A stretch of DNA of 64,000 bases from contig NZ_JPLZ01000006.1 in the NCBI RefSeq assembly GCF_000735135.1, forward strand, positions 1,364,001 through 1,428,000, written 5' to 3'. This stretch comes from Chryseobacterium sp. FH1 (GTDB lineage Bacteria > Bacteroidota > Bacteroidia > Flavobacteriales > Weeksellaceae). The position numbers and the translations under genes are program-made. Each line of letters starts with the position of its first letter. The first letter of the stretch is position 1. The notes under the pieces are model-generated. The model was not told the DNA's origin. It searched no databases and saw only the letters and a program-made list of their open reading frames with translations. Shown piece after piece: positions 58,132-64,000 of the stretch.

Positions 58132-58761
58132 TTACAAATATTTTTCGATAATTGGAAGGGCAATTTCTGCCATCATTCCATATCCTTTTTCGTTGGGATG
58201 AACGTTGTCCTTGGAAAGCAGAATTTCTTTGTCTTCCAAAAAAGCTGAATGAAAATCGATGTAACTCAACGCGTTTTCTGTTGCGATATCTTTTAGAATT
58301 TGATTATAAACCAAAACATCTCCGTTCGTTCTAATCTTTCCTGTTGTTGAGATTTTAGAATCAATTTTATCAGAAATTGGAAGAATGCTGACCAGATAAA
58401 TCTCGTTTGAATAAAGCTTTGCATCTTGAATTGCAGTTTCAATATTTGCTTTAAACTGAGTTGGATTGACCATTTGATTTCCGTCTTTCACAGCCAAATC
58501 ATTGGCGCCATAACCGATGAATACGATATTTCCGTCAGCAGAGTTTCTGGCTTTCATCTCGTGCGGAATTCTTTTGACCAAACCTTCCGACGTTTCGCCA
58601 CCAATTCCGAGATTGAAAAGAATCAGTTCATTCGAGCTTCCTTCATTATATTTCTGTAGCGCATAACGTTTCAAAATATCGACCCAGCCACCAAAAATAC
58701 CATCATATTCGCCGTAAGTAATGCTGTCTCCGAAGAATAATCCATAAATCATCTTGTTCAT
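58132..58761 (-). CDS. SGNH/GDSL-type hydrolase
   Basis: 209 residues with the four SGNH blocks: GLFFGDSITYGEY (Ser12 nucleophile region), FNLGIGGETSEG (Gly), VFIGYGANDLA (Asn) and LLSKDNVHPNEKGYGMMA (Asp and His). There is no signal peptide. It hydrolyses an ester or thioester, often of acylated sugars or peptides; the substrate is not readable. It lies 14 nt after the barstar-like gene on the same strand and is likely co-transcribed. Confidence 0.9.
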   Translation of the reverse strand: MNKMIYGLFFGDSITYGEYDGIFGGWVDILKRYALQKYNEGSSNELILFNLGIGGETSEGLVKRIPHEMKARNSADGNIVFIGYGANDLAVKDGNQMVNPTQFKANIETAIQDAKLYSNEIYLVSILPISDKIDSKISTTGKIRTNGDVLVYNQILKDIATENALSYIDFHSAFLEDKEILLSKDNVHPNEKGYGMMAEIALPIIEKYL

Positions 58762-58775
58762 TGTCTTTTTTTAAA

Positions 58776-59159
58776 TCACTCCAAAATTAATGTAATATTC
58801 TTGTGCGATTCTAAAATCTCAACTAAAATTTCGAATAAAGTTTGCCCGTTTCCAGCAATCAAATCATCCAGTTTTTGCTGAATTATCTCAATATTAAAAG
58901 GTTTTCCTTGTTTGATTTTGTTTTCATAAAAAACTTTCGTCAATTCAAAACCCAAATCCTGTTTTGATTTCTCAGATTTTTTCCAAATGATTTCACCCTG
59001 AAATCCATAAAGAATATCATCAAAACCATCCAGAGTTCCGACTTTCCAATCTTCATCTTTCATAAAAAGTTCAGAAACTTCATCGTAAAAACCTTCCAAA
59101 GCTGAAAAATGACTGCCATTGATGACAGTCATTTTATTATTGTGAATTTCGTTTTCCAT
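58776..59159 (-). CDS. Barstar-family protein (ribonuclease inhibitor fold)
   Basis: 127 residues with the barstar pattern. The first strand and helix are MTVINGSHFSALEGFYDEVSELF, then DEDWKVGTLDGFDDILYG, where the acidic residues correspond to the barnase-binding face, and a C-terminal strand NITLILE. Barstar inhibits barnase-type RNases. No barnase-like gene is adjacent, so it may be an orphan immunity protein. It starts 4 nt after the DUF4097-like gene and precedes the GDSL hydrolase gene. Confidence 0.82.
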   Translation of the reverse strand: MENEIHNNKMTVINGSHFSALEGFYDEVSELFMKDEDWKVGTLDGFDDILYGFQGEIIWKKSEKSKQDLGFELTKVFYENKIKQGKPFNIEIIQQKLDDLIAGNGQTLFEILVEILESHKNITLILE

Positions 59160-59163
59160 TTAA

Positions 59164-59886
59164 TTATTTCCTTAGATAGATATTCCCATATTTGGATTCA
59201 AGACTGTATTGCGGTCCGCTTCCAAATGTTGTCGTAACTAAGGTATGAAAATCTTCCGAATCCTTCCCTGTAAATTTTGTATCCAAATTAGAATAGATTT
59301 GTCCGTAGTATGTTTCTGCAGAAAGTTTCCCCGTGTTTTTTTCTGGAATTGTAGCATCAATTCCGCCGTAAGTTGCATCAACGCTTATTTCTCCACCAAA
59401 ATTTTTCACTTCTACCAAACCGTATTTTGCTTCTATGTGGGTTTTGAGAGATTGCGGAACTTTGATTTCCAATTCGATATTGATGTCAACGCCATCGGAC
59501 ATTGTATTGAAAGTTACACCATTGGTTTTACAATATTGTTGATAATCATCTTTGGTTTTAAAAGTTAGTTTCTCACTTCCCTTACGAACTGTTATTCTAT
59601 GAGGAATTTTGTCGATTTCAGAAACTCTTCCTTCTATAACAAGAGAATTTCCTTCTTTTGACTCTTTGATTTGAAAAGCTCCATTGTTTTCATTTTCATT
59701 AATGTTGACCGTTCCCGAAATCTGAACTTCATCTTTATCCCAAGTGCTGATTTTTATCAATTGAGGATAGTCGAATTTCAAAGAAACATTCTGATTTTTG
59801 ACCGTTGAAAAGCTTCTGTTAATCGTTGTTTGTGCTGTAATGATTCCGAAAACAAAAGTCACTACAAAAATGATTAGCCTTCTCAT
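59164..59886 (-). CDS. Exported DUF4097-like beta-helix protein
   Basis: 240 residues with a signal peptide (MRRLIIFVVTFVFGIITAQ). The sequence is built of short repeated strands with Y-G turns: EAKYGLVEVKNFGGEISVDATYGGIDA (cited in part), AETYYGQIYS, LESKYGNIYLRK. This fits DUF4097-type right-handed beta-helix adhesin-like domains. It overlaps the stop of a similar upstream gene by ATGA, so the two are translationally coupled. It is part of the ECF sigma operon (sigma, anti-sigma, two DUF4097 proteins). Confidence 0.78.
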   Translation of the reverse strand: MRRLIIFVVTFVFGIITAQTTINRSFSTVKNQNVSLKFDYPQLIKISTWDKDEVQISGTVNINENENNGAFQIKESKEGNSLVIEGRVSEIDKIPHRITVRKGSEKLTFKTKDDYQQYCKTNGVTFNTMSDGVDINIELEIKVPQSLKTHIEAKYGLVEVKNFGGEISVDATYGGIDATIPEKNTGKLSAETYYGQIYSNLDTKFTGKDSEDFHTLVTTTFGSGPQYSLESKYGNIYLRK

Positions 59887-60686
59887 TTTGCTCTCAAATA
59901 GATTTTACTGTAATCTGAACGAACTTCTATTTCCGTTCCGCCACCATTTACTTTTCCGACAAGGTCATCACCGTGACGAATTAGGTCATCCTCTGTTTTT
60001 TTTTCTTGCTCAATTTTAAAATCCGGAGAAATATAGATTTCGCCATAAGAAGTTGTCGCTTTCAGGTTTGCTTTTACAGATTTTGGAAGGCTGACATCCG
60101 CATGTCCATAAACCGAAATGATGGATAAAGGACCTTTCACATTTTGGCTGAAAACGGCTTCCACATTTCCATAAATAGATTTTACAGTTGCCGGTCCAGT
60201 AATATTTTCTAACTGAACATTGTTATAAGTTGAAGCAATCTCGATCTCATTCTGCATATTTCTGAAAATAACTTTTCCGCCATATTGTGATTGATGTTTA
60301 AATGAAACAATAACATTCTCTGGAACTAATATCTTAATCGATGGAGATGAGATTTTTTTCAATGGATTAACTTCCAAAACGCCGTCTTTGTCAGAAATAT
60401 TGATTCCAAGTCCGGTATTATCGATAAGTCCTAAAGCATTGATTGCCTGAAGTCCTTCTGCACGTTTGTCCTCTGCCGGAGCTTTACCTTCCAAAGAGAA
60501 AATAATCTCATTCCCTTTGTAGCCTTCAACCGTTGCTTTTCCAAGATTGATAATTAATTTTCCTTTGTTTTTATTGACTTTGTAAGTCTTCGGATTTTCT
60601 TTTGTTGTAGTTGTCTGGTTCGTGGTTTCCTGCGCTTGGAAGGAAACAGTCATCAAAGCAAACATAATCAAATATATCTTATTCAT
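59883..60686 (-). CDS. Exported DUF4097-like protein, paralogue of the next gene
   Basis: 267 residues with a signal peptide (MNKIYLIMFALMTVSFQAQ). The same short-strand architecture is present: QSQYGGKVIFRNMQNEIEIAS, KSIYGNVEAVFSQNVKGPL, ISVYGHADVSLPKS, TTSYGEIYIS and the final RSDYSKIYLRAK, close to the end of its neighbour (ESKYGNIYLRK). The two are likely duplicates. It lies 47 nt after the anti-sigma gene and probably belongs to the output or sensing side of that sigma system. Confidence 0.78.
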   Translation of the reverse strand: MNKIYLIMFALMTVSFQAQETTNQTTTTKENPKTYKVNKNKGKLIINLGKATVEGYKGNEIIFSLEGKAPAEDKRAEGLQAINALGLIDNTGLGINISDKDGVLEVNPLKKISSPSIKILVPENVIVSFKHQSQYGGKVIFRNMQNEIEIASTYNNVQLENITGPATVKSIYGNVEAVFSQNVKGPLSIISVYGHADVSLPKSVKANLKATTSYGEIYISPDFKIEQEKKTEDDLIRHGDDLVGKVNGGGTEIEVRSDYSKIYLRAK

Positions 60687-60733
60687 AATGTTTAAATTGT
60701 TAATAATTACTGAGTTTATTTATATAAAAGCTT

Positions 60734-61576
60734 TTAGAATTTCATTATTACAGAATATGCTTCGTCTTTCACAAAAGCTACTGTTGTTGGATTTTTAGCG
60801 AGTGCTAAAAGTTTTATGTTAACTTCAGAACTGAGCTCGGACGAGTGTTTTTCAGCCAACAAGGATATCAGTTCTTTCTCTACCATCGGGTCATTCTGTT
60901 GAACAAAAATTTGTTGAATTCTATCTTTTACAGCAGGATTCTGTCTTTGTATTTCTAAAGCGGAAATAGCCGCCAATCGTACATTCGTATTTTCGTCCGA
61001 GATGGCTTTTTCAGAAAGAATATCAATGATGTTTGCGTCATAATCTGGTAAATTCTTTATCAAAGCAATTCCTTGTAATCTGGAGCTGGCAGAAAATTGA
61101 TTGTCCATCAAATCTATTGCATTTGCTTTCTCAAAATGATTTTCCTCTTCAATATTGTAGTTCGGAACAGAATTTTGTTCTTGAATTCCTTTTTTTAAAT
61201 CATAAGAATTAGTCTTTGCAAGAAATTGCTTAGAATTTTGCTCTCCATTATCTTGTTTTTCCGATGTTTCTATTTCTTTGTGAGGAATTGAAATTTCATC
61301 TGGAATTTTTTGTTCTTTTTTCGGAGTTTGTTTAACAAAAACAGTTTTGTCGACTTCTTTTTTTTGCCATAAATTAAAAATTCCTAAACTTAAAATAATC
61401 GTGATAGAAGCAGCAATAGCGTAATTTTTCCAGGAAATTATGGAACGTGATTTTGCAACAGGTGGAGTAGAGTTCTCCATCTTTGACATTATTTTGTCAA
61501 ACATTTCATCTGGAGCTTCGATTGTATCGAATTCCTCGCGGTGGTCTTGTATATATTTTTTAAGCGGATCTGTCAT
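60734..61576 (-). CDS. Membrane anti-sigma-like protein with C-terminal HEAT-type repeats
   Basis: 280 residues. The cytoplasmic N-terminus (about 1-45, LKKYIQDHREEFDTIEAPDEMFDKIMSKM, cited in part) is followed by one membrane helix (about 51-70). After a low-complexity linker, a helical C-terminal domain (about 175-280) has a HEAT-like unit (ENTNVRLAAISALEIQRQNP). It overlaps the sigma gene by 17 nt, the usual coupling of sigma and anti-sigma. No standard zinc-binding anti-sigma motif is present, so the role is inferred from position and topology. Confidence 0.78.
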   Translation of the reverse strand: MTDPLKKYIQDHREEFDTIEAPDEMFDKIMSKMENSTPPVAKSRSIISWKNYAIAASITIILSLGIFNLWQKKEVDKTVFVKQTPKKEQKIPDEISIPHKEIETSEKQDNGEQNSKQFLAKTNSYDLKKGIQEQNSVPNYNIEEENHFEKANAIDLMDNQFSASSRLQGIALIKNLPDYDANIIDILSEKAISDENTNVRLAAISALEIQRQNPAVKDRIQQIFVQQNDPMVEKELISLLAEKHSSELSSEVNIKLLALAKNPTTVAFVKDEAYSVIMKF

Positions 61577-62132
61577 TTTGCTCTTTTGAAGTTAATTTTT
61601 CAAAAATTTTCTTTTTAGCACGGTGATAATAGCTTCTCACCGTTCCGTGCGGGATGTTTAGAACTTTTGCTATTTCTTCCTGTGGCATTTCCTCGAACAG
61701 AAAAAGGTTGACAATCGTTCTTGTCTGAGGCGGAAATTCAGCAATAATATTTTGAAGCTCCGTCACGCGAGATTCCATAGCTAGCTTCTCTTCCAAGTCG
61801 TCATCATTGAAATCCAACATTTTATCATCATCAATCTCCGAAAAGTAGATTTTATTTTTCCGGAGAAAGTTCAACGATTGGTTGATGGCGATTCGTTTAA
61901 TCCATCCACCAAAACTCTCTACATTTTTCAGAGATTTAATTTCGGAAAATGCTTTTACAAAAACCTCCTGAAGAATATCTTCTGCGTCTTCTCTATCATT
62001 TAAAATCCGAAAAATAGAATTGAAAATTGCTTTAGAATAACGATGATAAAGCAGAGAATATCCCGAATTGTCTCCGGAACTGCACAATTCCAACAATTCT
62101 TTGTCGCTGATATTTTCTGTTTTTGTCTTCAA
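61560..62132 (-). CDS. ECF-type RNA polymerase sigma factor
   Basis: 190 residues. Region 2 is YHRYSKAIFNSIFRILNDREDAEDILQEVFVKAF (cited in part: DREDAEDILQEVFVKAF), followed by GGWIKRIAINQSLNFLRKNK. Region 4 is FPPQTRTIVNLFLFEEMPQEEIAKVLNIPHGTVRSYYHRAKKKI (cited in part: EIAKVLNIPHGTVRSYYHRA). It is an extracytoplasmic-function sigma factor directing transcription in response to envelope signals. It heads an operon with its anti-sigma and two exported proteins. A GCAAC-N17-GTCTT promoter-like motif lies upstream and recurs before the GLPGLI gene. Confidence 0.93.
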   Translation of the reverse strand: MKTKTENISDKELLELCSSGDNSGYSLLYHRYSKAIFNSIFRILNDREDAEDILQEVFVKAFSEIKSLKNVESFGGWIKRIAINQSLNFLRKNKIYFSEIDDDKMLDFNDDDLEEKLAMESRVTELQNIIAEFPPQTRTIVNLFLFEEMPQEEIAKVLNIPHGTVRSYYHRAKKKIFEKLTSKEQNDRSA

Positions 62133-62164
62133 AAAGTTATTCGTTTTTTTATGGTTCTATCTAA

Positions 62165-62191
62165 AAGACGCAAACCTGTTGCAAATGTTGC
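62165..62191 (-). promoter_or_regulatory. Putative ECF-sigma promoter of the sigma operon
   Basis: On the minus strand TGCAACATT at about 62192-62184, then GTCTT (62169-62165): GCAAC and GTCTT are separated by exactly 17 nt. The same arrangement with ATCTT is found before the GLPGLI gene. It lies 33 nt before the sigma ATG and suggests autoregulation. Confidence 0.65.
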
Positions 62192-62213
62192 AGTTTTTTT
62201 CTGATTTTTTTAA

Positions 62214-63047
62214 TTAATGTCCACAAGATTGAGTTTCGATAGGAATTTTAAAAATATCAATTTTTTCCTTTTCTACCTTATCGTACATTTCTTTAGCCTC
62301 TTTGCTGTCTACGTTTTTACTTTGATAGACGTAAGTGAAAGTTGCGGTCGGCGAATTGAGATTGGCAAAAATCATCGATGGGTTTTCTTGATATCTCTTC
62401 CAAAATACTTCCCATTGTTTTGGTGTAAAATTCACTTTCGCAGTGTAAGCATTTCGCCCTTCGATATTGGTATTTTCTTTTGTAAGTCCTTTGACTTCAA
62501 AGATAAAATTCTCTTCAGAATCAGATATTTTAAGAATCAATCCGGGTAAACCAAAAAATTTATAAGGTCCGTCGCTGATTGGTATTTCGTTTGTAAACCA
62601 AGCAATCCATTGTCTTCCGCCAAAATTGGTTTCAGCTTTTTGGACATTATAATTGAATAGCTTACTTTTTTCTTGCTGGATTTTCCAGCTTGGTTTGCAA
62701 TTGTAAGTTGTTAAATACACTTTGTCGAAGAAATTTTCTTCAACGATTGTGTTTTGAGATTTTAAATCTTTGAAAATCAAAGATTGCAACTTCCATTGAA
62801 CATTCGGACCTGGGAAACTTCTGCTTCCCTCATCCACAAGTTTGGTTTTTATTGAATCATATTTGAATTTTGCTAGGGATTCGAAATAAGAATTCTCATC
62901 ATTTTTTAAAAGAACGGTTAATTCTGAATTATAATCCTTTGCGTGTTCTTCGGTTTTCCATTTGAAGTCGTAAATGATTTTATATGATTGTGAAAATACG
63001 GAAATGCAATAGATTAATGCAAATAAGCATAGTAATTTGGTCTTCAT
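62214..63047 (-). CDS. GLPGLI family exported protein
   Basis: 277 residues with a signal peptide (MKTKLLCLFALIYCISVFSQ). It carries the family's naming motif in GPYKFFGLPGLILKISDSE, preceded by the conserved RQWIAWFTNEIPISDGP. GLPGLI proteins are found almost only in Bacteroidota, and their role is unknown; many are next to TonB-dependent or sigma genes. It lies directly upstream of the ECF sigma gene on the same strand, has its own sigma-like promoter, and so is the likely target gene of that factor. Confidence 0.9.
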   Translation of the reverse strand: MKTKLLCLFALIYCISVFSQSYKIIYDFKWKTEEHAKDYNSELTVLLKNDENSYFESLAKFKYDSIKTKLVDEGSRSFPGPNVQWKLQSLIFKDLKSQNTIVEENFFDKVYLTTYNCKPSWKIQQEKSKLFNYNVQKAETNFGGRQWIAWFTNEIPISDGPYKFFGLPGLILKISDSEENFIFEVKGLTKENTNIEGRNAYTAKVNFTPKQWEVFWKRYQENPSMIFANLNSPTATFTYVYQSKNVDSKEAKEMYDKVEKEKIDIFKIPIETQSCGH

Positions 63048-63076
63048 ACAATAGTTTTTGATGGTTTATTACTATT

Positions 63077-63103
63077 AAGATGCAGGATAATGAATAATGT
63101 TGC
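63077..63103 (-). promoter_or_regulatory. Putative ECF-sigma promoter of the GLPGLI gene
   Basis: On the minus strand GCAAC (63103-63099) and ATCTT (63081-63077) are separated by 17 nt, within TGCAACATT...TGCATCTT. This matches TGCAACATT...TGCGTCTT before the sigma gene in block order and spacing. Confidence 0.65.
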
Positions 63104-63115
63104 AATTTGTTCAAA

Positions 63116-63149
63116 AAAAATGACTGTCGAGATTGACAGTCATTTTTTT
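63116..63149. terminator. Terminator between purL and the GLPGLI gene
   Basis: AAAAATGACTGTC (63116-63128) and GACAGTCATTTTT (63135-63147) form a 13-bp stem with T runs on both strands. It ends purL on the minus strand. Confidence 0.88.
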
Positions 63150-63178
63150 ATTTAAGTAATTGTATAAGATTTACGGTA

Positions 63179-64000
63179 TTATTTAAAATACTCAACGCCG
63201 TTTTTAAAGATGTTGTGATAATTCGCAGTCGGAATATTTTTCATCAAACCTTCTGCAAAGCGCTCAGGATGTCCCATACGACCGTAGATTTTTCCACACG
63301 GACTTGTGATTCCTTCTATTCCGAACAATGAGTTGTTTGGATTGAAAGGCATTCCGTGAGCGACGTTTCCATCCAAATCCAAATATTGAGTAGCAATCTG
63401 TCCGTTCTCAAACAACTTCTGAATTTCCGCTTCTGACGCCATAAAACGACCTTCACCGTGAGAAATTGGAATGGTGAAAACTTGGTCTTTCATTCCTTTC
63501 AGCCAAGGCGATTCGTCGTTTAGAACTTTCACATTCACCATCTGAGAAATGTGTCTTCTGATTGCGTTGTGAGCCAAAGTAGGAGAGTTCTCATCCAAAT
63601 CCTTGATTCTTCCGTAAGGCAACAATCCTGACTTTACCAAGGCCTGGAAACCGTTACAGATTCCGATAATCATCCCGTCTCTGTCGAGCAATTCGTGAAC
63701 GGCATTTCGCATCTTTTCATTTTTCAAAACATTCACGATAAACTTGGCAGAACCGTCTGGCTCATCACCCGCAGAGAAACCTCCGGAGAATGCTAAAATC
63801 TGTGACTGTTTAATTTCTTTCACCCACGCATCAATGCTTTCGTCAAGTAACTGATGATTGATATTAATCAAAGGCAAACTGCTAACAATTGCGCCTTCTT
63901 TTTGGAATGCATTCAGTGTATCGTATTCGCAATTTGTTCCCGGGAAAACTGGTGCGAAAACTCTCGGTTGAGCAATTCCGTGTTTTTTAATAATGATATT
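63179..64000 (-). CDS. purL: Phosphoribosylformylglycinamidine synthase, C-terminal fragment
   Basis: The frame is open to the right edge of the window, so only about the last 273 codons are present. The fragment is the glutamine amidotransferase domain of large PurL: the start FAPVFPGTNCEYDTLNAF, the nucleophile strand MIIGICNGFQALVKSGLLP, SHGEGRF, and the histidine in YGRMGHPERFAEG. It makes ammonia from glutamine for FGAM synthesis in purine biosynthesis. A TTG at 63877 is internal. A strong terminator follows. Confidence 0.94.
   Translation of the reverse strand, partial: NIIIKKHGIAQPRVFAPVFPGTNCEYDTLNAFQKEGAIVSSLPLININHQLLDESIDAWVKEIKQSQILAFSGGFSAGDEPDGSAKFIVNVLKNEKMRNAVHELLDRDGMIIGICNGFQALVKSGLLPYGRIKDLDENSPTLAHNAIRRHISQMVNVKVLNDESPWLKGMKDQVFTIPISHGEGRFMASEAEIQKLFENGQIATQYLDLDGNVAHGMPFNPNNSLFGIEGITSPCGKIYGRMGHPERFAEGLMKNIPTANYHNIFKNGVEYFK

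Overview
This window is a chromosomal segment of a low-GC member of the Bacteroidota, most likely a Weeksellaceae flavobacterium of the Chryseobacterium/Epilithonimonas type. The support is a type IX secretion (T9SS) C-terminal sorting domain, a GLPGLI-family protein, and Bacteroidota-type promoters (TTG, 20-21 bp, TAnnTTTG). Further support comes from GH43 and M61 secreted enzymes and from dispersed intergenic palindromes of the kind seen in this group. The genus is an inference. There are no rRNA or tRNA genes, no complete insertion sequence, no prophage and no CRISPR array.

Layout. The window opens in the 3' end of carB and closes in the 3' end of purL (minus strand). Bases 0.4-10 kb hold small lipoproteins and exported proteins, a large SAM methyltransferase, ada plus a GNAT acetyltransferase, a HipA-like kinase/DUF3037 pair, a flavin oxidoreductase, a DUF4268 protein and pnuC. 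Bases 10.2-15.9 kb hold a 972-residue T9SS-exported protein (propeller plus three leucine-rich modules) next to a TPR histidine kinase and a LytTR response regulator. The promoters of the exported protein and of the kinase carry the same 20-bp-spaced direct repeat at the same 28-nt distance from the -7 box. This is good evidence for a small dedicated regulon.

Bases 16-20.7 kb carry an APC amino acid permease, a BNR-repeat protein, a HAD phosphatase and a DUF421 membrane protein. Bases 20.75-30.0 kb are one minus-strand run of eight genes: an ATP-grasp-like protein, a class I glutamine amidotransferase, a GCS2-type carboxylate-amine ligase, a second ATP-grasp, an esterase, a third ATP-grasp, an M17 aminopeptidase and an E-set/esterase. 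The gene set looks like a pathway making (and hydrolysing) a small amide- or peptide-type molecule. It is the best candidate for a poorly described system here. Bases 30.2-35.5 kb hold M61 peptidase, GH43 hydrolase, lipoprotein, bestrophin and hot-dog thioesterase genes.

Bases 35.7-45 kb hold dnaA (no DnaA-box cluster seen beside it), a low-molecular-weight phosphatase, a DAACS symporter, a frameshifted DUF4304 gene, an RsmI-like methylase, an AI-2E family permease, a DUF1684 protein, an eRF1-like small protein and mutS2 without an Smr domain. Bases 45.5-50 kb hold a YceI/porin/YceI set and a Na+/H+ antiporter. Bases 50-54.4 kb are an electrophile-stress set (quinone oxidoreductase, two SDRs, Old Yellow Enzyme) with a TetR regulator and two matching operators. 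After a gene-poor 0.7 kb come an AsmA protein, a GDSL hydrolase, a barstar and two DUF4097-like proteins. An ECF sigma/anti-sigma pair and a GLPGLI gene follow. The sigma operon and the GLPGLI gene share a promoter-like motif with exactly 17-nt spacing, which suggests the GLPGLI gene belongs to the sigma regulon.

Gaps between genes hold strong hairpin terminators and at least three families of dispersed palindromic repeats. Functions are assigned from sequence reading only; no database search was run.
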